From Candidatus Bathyarchaeota archaeon (GTDB lineage Archaea > Thermoproteota > Bathyarchaeia > Bathyarchaeales > Bathyarchaeaceae), in the NCBI GenBank assembly GCA_026967815.1, contig JAPUUO010000002.1:1-53782 (forward strand): DNA of 53,782 nucleotides, given 5' to 3'. Position numbers and translations under genes: made by a program. The notes below the pieces were generated by a model. It was not told the DNA's origin. It did no database searches and saw only the letters and a program-made list of their open reading frames with translations. Shown in pieces: positions 15,823 to 24,363 of the stretch. The stretch's first letter is position 1. Each line of letters begins with the position of its first letter.

Positions 15823-16521
15823 TTACCCGGCTTCCCTTTCTATCACATACAAATTAACCAAAAATTCATGTTTTCGTTTTCTATGAAATTTAAACATGTA
15901 TGGAATGGTCATAATCATTGCATATGCGATACGAATTTTTCCTCCGTGCCTCTTAACGAACCTTTTGAGGAAGACAGAAGGCTGAGCTGGTTTAGTTGGT
16001 GTTCCACGTGTCAGCGTTTTGGCAAGTTCTTTGCTGTTTTCTCCCTTATGAAGCGAGTAGATTCTTTGGGCTAGTTCTAAGGATTTCTGAAGAAATCTTC
16101 TGTCTGCCTTTCTTTTTTGTACGCCGAAGGGTGGGTTTTGAATGACTGTGTCAAAGGCTCCATGGATAGCATCTATATCTGCCACAACCCAGCTAGTCTT
16201 ATCTTTCACACCTAAATTAACTGCGTTTTTGAAAGCGAGCTTCACAGCAGTCTTGTCAATGTCAATGCCAACTGTTTCCTTGGCTCCTAAAAGCGCTGCG
16301 CCAATTGCGAGTCTTCCAGTGCCGCACCCTAGATCTACGACGTTTTTTCTGATAATGTCGTCATTTATGTAAGCTGCTATGTAGAGAAATTCCGCTGCAA
16401 CGTTTGCGGGTATGGTATATTGTTCCAGATGGGCTTTGGGCGCAGGGTGAGGCGCAACTTTTGACAATGCAATTTCTAGGTTGCGTTTCCGAACCAGCCT
16501 TCTTTGCACAGTTTCTCCCAA
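15823..16521 (-). CDS. METTL5-like rRNA adenine N6-methyltransferase
   Basis: The 232-residue protein has the SAM-binding motif VVDLGCGTGRLAIGAALLGA (about residues 62-81), acidic GIDID after strand 2, and the catalytic motif NPPF (IQNPPFGVQ, about 128-137) of amino-methylating enzymes. The N-terminal LEQYTIPANVAAEFLY is typical of the METTL5 family, whose human member methylates an adenine of 18S rRNA near the decoding centre. It starts inside the 3' end of dph2 (46-bp overlap), a frequent archaeal pairing of two translation-related modifications. Confidence 0.82.
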   Translation of the reverse strand: MGETVQRRLVRKRNLEIALSKVAPHPAPKAHLEQYTIPANVAAEFLYIAAYINDDIIRKNVVDLGCGTGRLAIGAALLGAKETVGIDIDKTAVKLAFKNAVNLGVKDKTSWVVADIDAIHGAFDTVIQNPPFGVQKRKADRRFLQKSLELAQRIYSLHKGENSKELAKTLTRGTPTKPAQPSVFLKRFVKRHGGKIRIAYAMIMTIPYMFKFHRKRKHEFLVNLYVIEREAG

Positions 16522-17492
16522 CTCATTTCTCCCAGAATAACTGATGTTTCATCCAATGTTAGAACTGGCTTAAGAAATTTAGACGCGTCATCGAGGGATA
16601 TACGTGGACACGCGGTGTTTACGAAGGCATCGACTGTTGGAAACTGCATTAATGCTTCTGGAGTCATCTCTCTCAATGCAAACAACGTAGCCTTCTTTTC
16701 TTTCTTTTCCAGTTTTTCCTTGATTTGAAGGGCTCGGTCGAATTTTTCTTGTCTGCTTTTAAGCCCGATGAGCACTCCAAACTTTTCCGCCTTCTTTGCT
16801 TCATGGATAGTTGCCCAGCGTTGTTTCATTATCCTCTGAACCTCGCCATCGATAGCATAAGCTCTTTTCTCGTATGGATCAGCCACAATAACTGGCTTTG
16901 CAGTGGCCAATGCTAAGCCGATGGCGTGGAATTTGCCGCCACCAATGAACAGAAAGGCTTCTACGTCTTTTGTAATTGCTTTGCCGTTGCTGTAGTTGCA
17001 ACCTATCACTTGGCCAGCGTATTTTAGTTTTCCAGTGTCTCCGATTGCGACGCTTTTTCCGGTTTTTATGAGGAGCTCTCGCGCTTCGCTTAACATGTCA
17101 ACGTGCTGCACGGTAGTTGCTAATCCTAGGCTTTTCCAATCTTTGAGGTAAGGCACCGCTTGGTTTACTGCTTCTTTTATGCCGATGTTAGCTTTTGCTT
17201 CTATGTAAATTGTTGGCACTCTTTGTTGTGTGGTTAATGGGCTGTGTCCGAAATGAATGAGCAAATCGGCTCCCAGACCTTCTGCTTCTTGAATAGCTAG
17301 GTCACAGGCTCCATAGCAGGGATCTGCTGAGATTATGGCTAGGACTCCAGCTTTTTCAACAATTGTTGCCAAACGAGGTCCTTCTGCTTTTAATCCTTCG
17401 GGAAGTTGAATAAGTACTCGTTTGGCGTTTCGCCTCTCAATCTCGTCTTTTAACATTTCTTCTTCAAGGTAGAAGCTTGCTCTTCTTGGCAT
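16476..17492 (-). CDS. dph2: Diphthamide biosynthesis radical SAM-like enzyme Dph2
   Basis: Dph2 transfers the 3-amino-3-carboxypropyl group from SAM to a histidine of elongation factor 2, the first step to diphthamide, using a non-classical [4Fe-4S] cluster. The 338-residue protein has the three expected cysteines: Cys59 in DPCYGACD, Cys165 in VIGCNYSN and Cys295 in TACPRISLDD. Spacing matches the characterised archaeal enzyme. ATG start at 17492. Upstream ppsA is separated by 53 bp. Confidence 0.94.
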   Translation of the reverse strand: MPRRASFYLEEEMLKDEIERRNAKRVLIQLPEGLKAEGPRLATIVEKAGVLAIISADPCYGACDLAIQEAEGLGADLLIHFGHSPLTTQQRVPTIYIEAKANIGIKEAVNQAVPYLKDWKSLGLATTVQHVDMLSEARELLIKTGKSVAIGDTGKLKYAGQVIGCNYSNGKAITKDVEAFLFIGGGKFHAIGLALATAKPVIVADPYEKRAYAIDGEVQRIMKQRWATIHEAKKAEKFGVLIGLKSRQEKFDRALQIKEKLEKKEKKATLFALREMTPEALMQFPTVDAFVNTACPRISLDDASKFLKPVLTLDETSVILGEMSWEKLCKEGWFGNAT

Positions 17493-17545
17493 TTATGATT
17501 CCACCGATGCACGGTAAATGAAAGCCACAAAAAGAGCCAGCAGTT

Positions 17546-19993
17546 TTATCCAAATGTCCATTCAAAGTCTTCTTCAGACTTTTGAGCAGAGTGTCCGGTG
17601 CTTTTCCTTCGCATGTCTGCCAGTCTTTCCAACAGAATCTTTTGTTCGAGGCTTGCTACAAGCTGTCGAGTTGAAATAACCGCGTCTGCGTTTACTGATA
17701 TGCTGTCGATGCCGCAGTGAACAAGGAAGTCTGTGAAGTCTGGCAGGTTAGATGGGCCTTCTCCGCAGATAGAAACCGTTACGCCGCGTTGGTGTGCGAC
17801 TTTGATAAGATGTGCGATTATGCGTTTGACCGCTGGGTCACGTTCGTCAAAGTAGCCCATAAGTCCAAGGCGTTCAGAGTCACGGTCTATCATGAGCACG
17901 CCTTGAGTTAGGTCATTTGAGCCTATGGAGAAGCCGTCGCAGAGTTTAGAGAATTCATCGGCTAGAACTGCAATTGCGGGTGTTTCTGCCATAAACCACA
18001 CTTGGAAGTCTCGGTTTCTTTCTAAGTCTTCGTTCTTCATGATTTCTAGGCATCTTTTGGCTTCCCAAACTGTTCGAATAACCGGAAGCATTACCCACAC
18101 GTTTTTGAGACCCCATTCTTCTCGACATTTGCGTATGGCTTTGCATTCCAGCCTAAACGCTTTCTCATACCATTTGCTTATGTAACGACTTGCCCCTCTC
18201 CAACCTAGCATTGGATTGGCTTCAACTATCTCGTATTTTTCTCCGCCTTTCAGTTCCCTATACTCGTTGGTTTTGAAGTCGCTGAACCTGACAACTACGG
18301 GCTTGGGCTGTATAGCCCTCGCAACTGTAGCTATGCCTTCAGCCAGCTGATTTACAAACTTGTCGGCTTGCCCCGTTTCTAATAGGAAAAGTGGATGCTC
18401 GCCTATGTAGCTTGCCAGGATAAATTCGATGCGCATTAGGCCTATCCCATCGAACGGCAGGTGTTTGTAATCTTCGATTTTATCTGGAACTCCAAGGTTA
18501 AGATAGATTTTTGTGGCAGTCACTGGAGCTGAGCTAAGCGCGGCCACTTCGGGAGTTACTGTTGATGAAGTAACTGGTTTTTCCAACATGGGCATGATTC
18601 CCTCATAAATTACACCGCTTCTTGCATCTACAGTGTATTCGTTTCCATTCTTCATAACTTTGGTGGCATTTTCTGCACCTACAACACATGGAATGCCGAG
18701 TTCTCGGCTGACTATGGCTGCGTGGCACGTGACACCACCTTTGTCGGTTACTATGGCTCCCGCCATCCTCATGTAGGGCACGTAGTCCGGGTTGGTCATG
18801 TCAGTCACCAGTATGTCGCCTTTTTCCATGAGCTTTGAAGCATCTTCAGGTGTGAAGACAATTTTGGCTACGCCGGCGCCCATGCCTCGTGTCCCAGCTG
18901 CCATTCCTTTTGCAACAACTTTCATTTCGATTGGGCGTTCTGGCAATGGTGGTGTCTTAGGTGCTTCTGCTGGAAGTTTCTCTTTTAAGCTCCAAACGGT
19001 TTCGGGTCTTGATTGCACAATGTAGATGTTCTCCGGAAAAGGTAGGTTTCGGTCGATTGCCCACTCAATGTCTTGAGGCTTTCCATAATGCGCTTCGATT
19101 TGCTTGGCAATCTCGGCTAGTTTCACAACTTCTTTGTCGGCTAAGCAAGGAATTTTTTGCCTTTTGGTGTCGATTTGAGCATGAATTGTCTTGCCTGTCT
19201 TTGGATCTTGAATGTATTCAACCGTTTTCTTAGCGATTCTTTTTTCAATGATTTGAAGCGTGTTTTTGCTAACAACGTAGTCGTCCGGAGTAACTGCACC
19301 AGAGACCACGGATTCGCCTAGCCCCCAGTTGGCTTCGATTACAATTTGGTTGGATTCCCCGCTGACCGGGTTAATCGTGAATGTTACGCCTGCGACTTTG
19401 GCATTTACCATCTTCTGGACGCCAACGCTTATGAGAACCTCCTCGTGTCTGAAGCCCTTCTCGGTTCGGTAAAAAATGGCGCGAGGTGTGAATAAGCTGG
19501 ACCAGCATTTTACAGTTTTTCGGACAAGTTCGTCGGCCCCTTTCACGTTGAGGTAAGTTTCTTGTTGCCCAGCAAATGACGCATCTGGGAGATCTTCAGC
19601 AGTAGCGCTGGAACGAACAGCCACAAAGATCTCGCTAGCCTTGGTTCGTTTGCTAAGTTCGTTGTAGTTGTCTTGTATGGCTTTTCTAATTCCACTTGGC
19701 ATTGCGGTAGATTCGATTAATTGTCGAACTTTTTTCGAAGCTTCTTCGTATTGTTTAGGGTCGTTGATATCAGTAACAGTCTCTTCAACAATCTTGTAGA
19801 TTTTTTCAGCTATGCCTGTTTCAGTTATGAACTCTCTGTACGCTTCTGCGGTGATGGCGAACCCTGGTGGAACAGGTATCCCGGCGTGTGTCATTTCGCC
19901 TAGGTTGGCGTTTTTCCCGCCAACAAGTGGAATGTCTTCTTTGCCAAGTTCCTCAAACCATAGAATCGGCTTCTGGCGACGGGAAGATGACAA
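17546..19993 (-). CDS. ppsA: Phosphoenolpyruvate synthase
   Basis: PpsA converts pyruvate and ATP to PEP, AMP and phosphate, feeding gluconeogenesis. The 815-residue protein has the ATP-grasp N-terminal domain (PLVGGKNANLGEMTHAGIPVPPGFA; SSATAEDLPDASFAGQQETYLN), the phosphohistidine swivel domain with the catalytic His424 in GGVTCHAAIVSRELGIPCVVG, and the PEP/pyruvate-binding TIM barrel (GIGLMRIEFI ... SICGEGPSN). The last 40 residues are a polar tail. ATG near 19993; length normal. It probably works with the PycB-like carboxyltransferase at 32790 in anaplerosis or gluconeogenesis. Confidence 0.95.
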   Translation of the reverse strand: MSSSRRQKPILWFEELGKEDIPLVGGKNANLGEMTHAGIPVPPGFAITAEAYREFITETGIAEKIYKIVEETVTDINDPKQYEEASKKVRQLIESTAMPSGIRKAIQDNYNELSKRTKASEIFVAVRSSATAEDLPDASFAGQQETYLNVKGADELVRKTVKCWSSLFTPRAIFYRTEKGFRHEEVLISVGVQKMVNAKVAGVTFTINPVSGESNQIVIEANWGLGESVVSGAVTPDDYVVSKNTLQIIEKRIAKKTVEYIQDPKTGKTIHAQIDTKRQKIPCLADKEVVKLAEIAKQIEAHYGKPQDIEWAIDRNLPFPENIYIVQSRPETVWSLKEKLPAEAPKTPPLPERPIEMKVVAKGMAAGTRGMGAGVAKIVFTPEDASKLMEKGDILVTDMTNPDYVPYMRMAGAIVTDKGGVTCHAAIVSRELGIPCVVGAENATKVMKNGNEYTVDARSGVIYEGIMPMLEKPVTSSTVTPEVAALSSAPVTATKIYLNLGVPDKIEDYKHLPFDGIGLMRIEFILASYIGEHPLFLLETGQADKFVNQLAEGIATVARAIQPKPVVVRFSDFKTNEYRELKGGEKYEIVEANPMLGWRGASRYISKWYEKAFRLECKAIRKCREEWGLKNVWVMLPVIRTVWEAKRCLEIMKNEDLERNRDFQVWFMAETPAIAVLADEFSKLCDGFSIGSNDLTQGVLMIDRDSERLGLMGYFDERDPAVKRIIAHLIKVAHQRGVTVSICGEGPSNLPDFTDFLVHCGIDSISVNADAVISTRQLVASLEQKILLERLADMRRKSTGHSAQKSEEDFEWTFG

Positions 19994-20021
19994 ATTATTT
20001 TCCCTCTATTAATAATTTTGA

Positions 20022-20519
20022 CTAATCTGGAGTTTTTTGGAGAACAATTCTACATGTGACAGGTAGTTTAGCTCCCCCTCTTTTTAGCGCTTGCTTAGCC
20101 GTTTCTATGTCGTTCTTGTTCACACCAACCTGTATGATTGTCTGGTTGGGCTTTATTCGGGCTGCCGTCCCAATTGGTTTTCCAAAGGCTCTTTTCATTC
20201 CATCTTGCAAACGGTCTGCGTGAGCGCCAAAAATCATTTTGTTCTCCCGAAGAATGGCGTGAGGGTAAGGTAAAATTCGCAAAACGTAGTTTTCTCCAAG
20301 CTTATCTGAGAGAAGCCGGTTTACGGCTATTCTGGCCGCTTCAAAGGCGTTGTGGCGGATCTGAGCTTCTTTTTTGGCGATTAGTAGGGCTTGATATTCG
20401 AATATGGTTTTGGTGTCGCCCATAGTGAACTTCACAATTTTTGAAGGGGGAAAGCCTCCGATGTACTCCTTTCTAGTGTAAGGCATCCCTTTTACAGCCC
20501 GATAGTTTTTCGCTTTCAT
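20022..20519 (-). CDS. rpl10e: Large ribosomal subunit protein uL16 (L10e)
   Basis: The 165-residue protein starts MKAKNYRAVKGMPYTRKEYIGG and contains the L10e/L16 signatures HAILRENKMIFGAHADRLQDGMKRAFGKPIG (key points) and VGVNKNDIETAKQALKR. Length is within the archaeal range (about 165-180). It has its own TATA box just upstream and stands between ppsA and the dCTP deaminase-like gene, all on the minus strand. Confidence 0.95.
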   Translation of the reverse strand: MKAKNYRAVKGMPYTRKEYIGGFPPSKIVKFTMGDTKTIFEYQALLIAKKEAQIRHNAFEAARIAVNRLLSDKLGENYVLRILPYPHAILRENKMIFGAHADRLQDGMKRAFGKPIGTAARIKPNQTIIQVGVNKNDIETAKQALKRGGAKLPVTCRIVLQKTPD

Positions 20520-20550
20520 TTTTCTCCCTTCACCAGCATACGAAAACGGC

Positions 20551-20560
20551 TATTTAAAGC
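20551..20560 (-). promoter_or_regulatory. TATA box for rpl10e
   Basis: The minus strand reads GCTTTAAATA, 32-41 bases upstream of the rpl10e start codon at 20519. The predicted mRNA leader is about 10 bases or less. The site is inside GGCTATTTAAAGCC, a near-palindrome with GGCT/AGCC arms. Confidence 0.5.
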
Positions 20561-20615
20561 CTCTTGTGATACGACTTTATATATCTAAATTATGAATTTC
20601 AAATTTTGAGCGCAG

Positions 20616-21149
20616 TTAAAGTGCAAGTTGTGCCTTCAACTGTTCCTCTTTAAGCCATATCTTCGCCAATTCATCGAAGTTTGGAAAAACTTTCTTTAAG
20701 ATTGGAATGTACATTTTCTTCTCGTCTATCGTCATGTCTTGAAACTGATACCCACCCATATAAGGCGAGGGCGAACCTACCCTAGTTATAAACTCAATAT
20801 GCATGAAAGGGTCACCTCGTTTAATGGTAATGGGTTTTCGATCGTTGCTGAGGTTGACAAGTTCTAGAGCTAGTCTTCCAATGAAGCCACTGTGAACCTT
20901 CGCTGCGTTGAGAAAAGAAAGACCCATTCTTCCATATTTGCTTTTGGCAGTAAGATGTGCCACGTAGTTTATTGGAGTAAAAACTATTTCATACGAGTTG
21001 ATGTTTTGATGCTCCATATATTGTAGCGTGGTTTCCTTTTTTACAGTTAAGACGTATCCGTCGCCGTCTAGAAGGTGATAGTCGTAGGGGTAAATCACCT
21101 TGTAGTTTTCAATCAGCTCAATGAGCTTGTCTTTTCCAAGAATGCACAT
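20616..21149 (-). CDS. dCTP deaminase / dUTPase-family protein with altered active-site motif
   Basis: From ATG 21149 (MCILGKDKLIELIENY) the product has 177 residues. The trimeric dUTPase fold signatures are present: AKSKYGRMGLSF (corresponding to the Ser-x-x-x-Arg of Dcd) and LALELVN with the deaminase Glu. The loop between them reads AAKVHSGFIG where Dcd proteins have a TAG-IDPGF-G type sequence, so the Asp shared by Dcd and dUTPase is His here. The protein may be a divergent deaminase, or may bind a nucleotide without that chemistry. A longer start (21173) exists; 21149 is preferred by family N-termini. Confidence 0.7.
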   Translation of the reverse strand: MCILGKDKLIELIENYKVIYPYDYHLLDGDGYVLTVKKETTLQYMEHQNINSYEIVFTPINYVAHLTAKSKYGRMGLSFLNAAKVHSGFIGRLALELVNLSNDRKPITIKRGDPFMHIEFITRVGSPSPYMGGYQFQDMTIDEKKMYIPILKKVFPNFDELAKIWLKEEQLKAQLAL

Positions 21150-21187
21150 GCGGTTTTCACCTGACTTTAGCAATACAGAGCACTTGT

Positions 21188-21197
21188 GCTATATACT
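21188..21197 (-). promoter_or_regulatory. TATA box for the dCTP deaminase-like gene
   Basis: The minus strand reads AGTATATAGC about 40-48 bases upstream of the start at 21149. It lies in the 119-bp divergent region shared with the GNAT gene. Confidence 0.45.
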
Positions 21198-21242
21198 TCT
21201 TTTGCAATTCGTCAAGGTCGAAACAGTATGGAAAGTTTAATA

Positions 21243-21250
21243 CATATAAG
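21243..21250 (+). promoter_or_regulatory. TATA box for the GNAT gene, leaderless transcript likely
   Basis: CATATAAG ends 18 bases before the ATG at 21269 and its centre is about 23-25 bases upstream. Transcription would begin at the start codon. No Shine-Dalgarno is present ahead of this ATG, consistent with a leaderless mRNA. Confidence 0.5.
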
Positions 21251-21268
21251 CTGGTTCAAATCTTCAAC

Positions 21269-22132
21269 ATGGTTACCATCAGGTTGTTAGAATCTAAAGA
21301 CATTAATTTTGCAGCCCAGCTGATAGGGCAAGAAAAATGGGGGCACATGGCCAAGGATGTTAGGCGATGTTGGAATTTTGAGCCTGAAGGTTGTTTCATA
21401 GCAGAACAAGGTGGAGAAAGAGTTGGTCATGTTTTCTCAGTAAACTACGGTATAGTGGGCTGGATTGGCCTACTGATTATACGGCAAAACTACAGAGGGC
21501 AAGGAATTGGTACAGCCTTGATGAGAACAGTGATGGATTATCTTAGAAATCTTGGTGTGGAAACAATCAGACTTGAAGCAGTACCAGAAGCAGTCACACT
21601 CTACCAACGTTTGGGTTTCAGAAGTGAATTTGATTCACTGCGGTTTTGCAGGGAGTGGAAACACGGAAGAACATGTTTAGAAGGCAAGGTTGAAGAGATT
21701 CACCAGATTAAAGACGATGAACTTGAGAATTTGGGAAAGTTCGACGCTAAATGCTTTGGAGCCAATCGTTTAAAGGTTTTGCAGAGTCTTTACAGAGACT
21801 TTCCTCAGCATTGCTTAGTTGCGAGAAGTGATGATATAATGGGGTACATTATGTGCAGAGAAACAAGCTCTGGCTTTTGGCTGGGTCCGTGGGTATGTGA
21901 AGAAGAGCATCCAGAAGTGGCGCGAGAACTAATCGTTTCTTTTCTTACCGCGTTAAAAGCGAATTCTGGGCTTTGGGTTGGAATTCCAGCCCCTAACACG
22001 ATTGGGATTCAATTGCTTGAGGAATTAGACTTCAGTTTAATGTCGAGGAGTATTCGCATGTTTTGGGGCAAACCCGGATATTCAGGAAACGTTAAGGAAA
22101 ACTTTGGAATAGGAGGCCCAGAAAAAGGTTAG
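21269..22132 (+). CDS. Tandem GNAT acetyltransferase
   Basis: The 287-residue protein has two GNAT-fold halves. The first (residues 1 to about 130) contains IGLLIIRQNYRGQGIGTALM, with the acetyl-CoA loop RGQGIGTAL, and ends in the family-typical LYQRLGFRSEF. The second (about 140-270) is a degenerate GNAT-like domain without an obvious RGxGxG loop; LLEELDFSLMSRSIRM is the counterpart of the final motif. This two-domain layout is known in uncharacterised acetyltransferases. Substrate unknown. The gene is monocistronic by spacing: 181 bp separate it from the ferredoxin gene. Confidence 0.85.
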   Translation: MVTIRLLESKDINFAAQLIGQEKWGHMAKDVRRCWNFEPEGCFIAEQGGERVGHVFSVNYGIVGWIGLLIIRQNYRGQGIGTALMRTVMDYLRNLGVETIRLEAVPEAVTLYQRLGFRSEFDSLRFCREWKHGRTCLEGKVEEIHQIKDDELENLGKFDAKCFGANRLKVLQSLYRDFPQHCLVARSDDIMGYIMCRETSSGFWLGPWVCEEEHPEVARELIVSFLTALKANSGLWVGIPAPNTIGIQLLEELDFSLMSRSIRMFWGKPGYSGNVKENFGIGGPEKG

Positions 22133-22254
22133 AAATAGTAGCGCGGCTCATAGAAGAGAAAAAGCGACTTCAAAGAAACCTGAAACCTATTACACAAGTT
22201 GTGGGTGCAACCTTTTTCTTGGTAAATGTTTATGCTGTATGCAGGAAATAGTAA

Positions 22255-22263
22255 ATTTATAAG
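22255..22263 (+). promoter_or_regulatory. TATA box of the ferredoxin-tusA-dsrE-iscS-iscU operon
   Basis: ATTTATAAG lies 51-59 bases upstream of the ferredoxin start at 22314. The predicted leader of about 30 bases includes the strong ribosome-binding site GAGGAGG at 22300-22306. This is the only clear promoter in front of the six tightly spaced genes that follow. Confidence 0.55.
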
Positions 22264-22313
22264 AGAGAAAATATTATTGTGAAGAAACAGCACGGAAATG
22301 AGGAGGAAGCAAT

Positions 22314-22517
22314 TTGGTTGAAGTAAAGGTTGACCATTCAAAGTGTAATGGAGACTCCATATGCGTAGACGTTTGTCCAGTTGCCGTCTTTGAACTACAA
22401 GAAGTTGCAGAGTATCCTGGCGAAAAGAAGTCGGTTGTAGTTGACAACGATGCGTGTATTGAGTGCAGAGCATGCGAGGTTCAATGTCCCACTCAGGCTA
22501 TAACCGTTACAGAATAG
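22314..22517 (+). CDS. Ferredoxin, two cluster sites, one with Asp ligand
   Basis: A 67-residue ferredoxin starting with TTG at 22314, 7 bases after GGAGG. Site I reads C11-NG-D14-SI-C17-VDV-C21-P: Asp14 stands where the second cysteine of a CxxCxxC motif is expected, as in Pyrococcus furiosus ferredoxin. Site II is complete: CIECRACEVQCP. The insertion ELQEVAEYPGEKKS between the sites is longer than in minimal clostridial ferredoxins. It is the first gene of the sulfur operon, so it may provide electrons for Fe-S assembly; general electron transfer is equally possible. Confidence 0.9.
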   Translation: MVEVKVDHSKCNGDSICVDVCPVAVFELQEVAEYPGEKKSVVVDNDACIECRACEVQCPTQAITVTE

Positions 22518-22540
22518 GTTGTAGCTGAAGAGGAGGAAAA

Positions 22541-22783
22541 TTGCCCTCAGACGCTAAACCCAACCGTACTCTTGACTGCTTAGGGCTCTACTGTCCAGAA
22601 CCGGTCTTCAGAACCCGACTGGAACTAGACAAGATGTCTGTAGGCGAAATCTTAGAAGTGCTTGCCGATGACACAGCAGCCGACGAAGACATAAAAAGCC
22701 TGGTTAAACGGACAGGACATGAGCTCTTGGAATTGAGTAGAAAGGGCGATGTTCTCCGATTCCTAATCAAGAAGGCTAAGTGA
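22541..22783 (+). CDS. tusA: TusA/SirA-family sulfur carrier
   Basis: TusA-type proteins carry a persulfide on a conserved cysteine. The 80-residue protein has the motif LGLYCPEPVFRTR, with Cys21 in CPxP, and the usual C-terminal part DDTAADEDIKSLVKRTGHELL. TTG start at 22541, behind GAGGAGG. The gene is 23 bp after ferredoxin and 14 bp before dsrE. In bacteria TusA receives sulfur from IscS and passes it to DsrE-type proteins; here it is next to both partners. Confidence 0.92.
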   Translation: MPSDAKPNRTLDCLGLYCPEPVFRTRLELDKMSVGEILEVLADDTAADEDIKSLVKRTGHELLELSRKGDVLRFLIKKAK

Positions 22784-22797
22784 AAAGGTGACATGGT

Positions 22798-23166
22798 TTG
22801 AGTGATAAGAAGAAGATATTATATGTTCAAACAAGCGGCGTTGATACTCCAGAGCGCACTTATGCTCCTTTTATCTTAGCAACTACAGCCGTAGCTATGG
22901 GAATAGATGCGACGATATACTTTCTGATAAAAGGAATAACCGTAGTCAAACAGGGAGAGGCAGAAAAAATCAGGTTAGGAGATTTTCCCTCGTTGAAAGA
23001 GGTGATGAACCAAGCAGTGAAGGCTGGAGTAAAGCTTGAAGTTTGTGAACAGAGTTGTATGCTCCTCGGATTGGAAAGAGGAGAGTTCGTAAACACCGCT
23101 AAAGTAGTGGGGGCAGCTACGCTTAACGATCGAGTTTTGGATGCAGACGCCGTATTATGCTTTTGA
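22798..23166 (+). CDS. DsrE-family sulfur-transfer protein
   Basis: The 122-residue protein has the DsrE/DsrF-like opening KKILYVQTSGVDTPERTYAPFILATTAVAMG and the later VKLEVCEQSCMLLGL, with Cys81 and Cys85 near the position of the active cysteine in DsrE/TusD proteins. TTG start at 22798 (TTG AGT GAT). It ends inside the region just ahead of iscS, and may be translationally coupled to it. Likely role: passing sulfane sulfur between TusA and a downstream acceptor. Confidence 0.88.
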   Translation: MSDKKKILYVQTSGVDTPERTYAPFILATTAVAMGIDATIYFLIKGITVVKQGEAEKIRLGDFPSLKEVMNQAVKAGVKLEVCEQSCMLLGLERGEFVNTAKVVGAATLNDRVLDADAVLCF

Positions 23167-23183
23167 AGATGCAAAGGCGGTTT

Positions 23184-24362
23184 ATGATGCGAAGAGTTTA
23201 CATGGACCATACGGCTGGGACGCCGATTGATGAGCGTGTCCTTGAAGTTATGATGCCTTATTTTACTCTAAACTATGGAAATCCCTCTTCTATCCATTCT
23301 TTTGGCAACGAACCACGACAGGCAATCGACGAAGCACGAAGCAAGGTTACGGATCTCATTGGAGCAGAGAAAAAAGAAGAGATTATTTTCACTTCTGGCG
23401 GCACAGAAAGCAATAATTTAGCCATTAAAGGTGTAGCTTACCGAAACAAGGACAAAGGAAAACACATCATCACCAGTTCAATTGAACACATGTCGGTAAT
23501 CAACACATGCAAACATCTCAGCAAGCAGGGGTTCAAAGTTACGTATCTTCCAGTTGACAAGGATGGAATCGTGGACACAGAAGCCTTGAAAAAGGAAATC
23601 ACCGATAAGACAATTCTCGTTTCCATAATGTATGCTAACAGTGAGATCGGCACAATCGAACCTATAAAAGAGATAGGGGAAATCGCCCACGACAAAGAAG
23701 CATTTTTACATGTAGACGCAGTAGCAGCTGCCGGGCAAGTACCGATAAACGTTCAAGATGAAAACATCGACTTGCTATCTCTTTCCTCAAACGACATGTA
23801 TGGCCCAAAAGGGACAGGCGCCCTTTACAGAAAAAGTGGAACAAACATTCTGCCCATGATACATGGCGGCGGACAAGAACGAGGCTTGCGTTCTGGAACT
23901 GAGAATCTGCCTGGAATTGTTGGCATGGGAAAGGCAACGGAAATCGCGAAGACCGAGATGAAAGGGGAAGCCGAAAGGTTGTCAAAACTGAGAGACGCAT
24001 TCATTAAAGGTGTTTTGGATAGAATTCCTGAATCGTATTTGAATGGGCATCCAACTATGCGGCTACCCAACAACGTGAATGTTAGGTTCAGCTATATTGA
24101 AGGGGAATCGCTGATTTTAGGGTTAGACATGGAAGGCGTAGCCTGCTCCTCTGGCTCAGCTTGCACTTCTAAAACATTAGAGCCTTCTCATGCTCTCCTA
24201 GCCATAGGCTTAGCACATGAAGAGGCGCACGGGTCTTTACTCTTCACTTTGGGAAGACAGAATACAAAGGAAGACGTAAAATATGTGCTGGGCTTATTAC
24301 CTAGTGTAGTTAGAAGATTGAGAGCCATTTCACCTTTAACCCCAAAGGATTTGGTGACCTAA
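23184..24362 (+). CDS. iscS: IscS/NifS-type cysteine desulfurase homolog lacking the PLP lysine
   Basis: The 392-residue protein aligns by eye with class I cysteine desulfurases: FTSGGTESNNLAIKG (69-83), SSIEHMSV (98-105), HVDAVAAAGQ (176-185), and the mobile catalytic loop SSGSACTSKTL with Cys327. The lysine that forms the internal aldimine is normally in a Ser-x-His-Lys motif before yGPKG; here it reads SSNDMYGPKG, so Asp204 replaces it (codon GAC at 23793-23795). Archaeoglobus fulgidus IscS has the same SSND change and is reported to lack desulfurase activity. N-terminal DHTAGTP also differs from the usual DNAATTP. Start ATG 23184 or 23187; an in-frame ATG at 23157 overlaps dsrE. Confidence 0.92.
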   Translation: MMRRVYMDHTAGTPIDERVLEVMMPYFTLNYGNPSSIHSFGNEPRQAIDEARSKVTDLIGAEKKEEIIFTSGGTESNNLAIKGVAYRNKDKGKHIITSSIEHMSVINTCKHLSKQGFKVTYLPVDKDGIVDTEALKKEITDKTILVSIMYANSEIGTIEPIKEIGEIAHDKEAFLHVDAVAAAGQVPINVQDENIDLLSLSSNDMYGPKGTGALYRKSGTNILPMIHGGGQERGLRSGTENLPGIVGMGKATEIAKTEMKGEAERLSKLRDAFIKGVLDRIPESYLNGHPTMRLPNNVNVRFSYIEGESLILGLDMEGVACSSGSACTSKTLEPSHALLAIGLAHEEAHGSLLFTLGRQNTKEDVKYVLGLLPSVVRRLRAISPLTPKDLVT

Positions 24363-24363
24363 A

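Noticed and set aside
23157..23183. Upstream ATG for iscS at 23157.
   Set aside because: It overlaps the dsrE coding end and adds residues (MLLKMQRRF) not seen in homologs; ATG 23184 is better placed.
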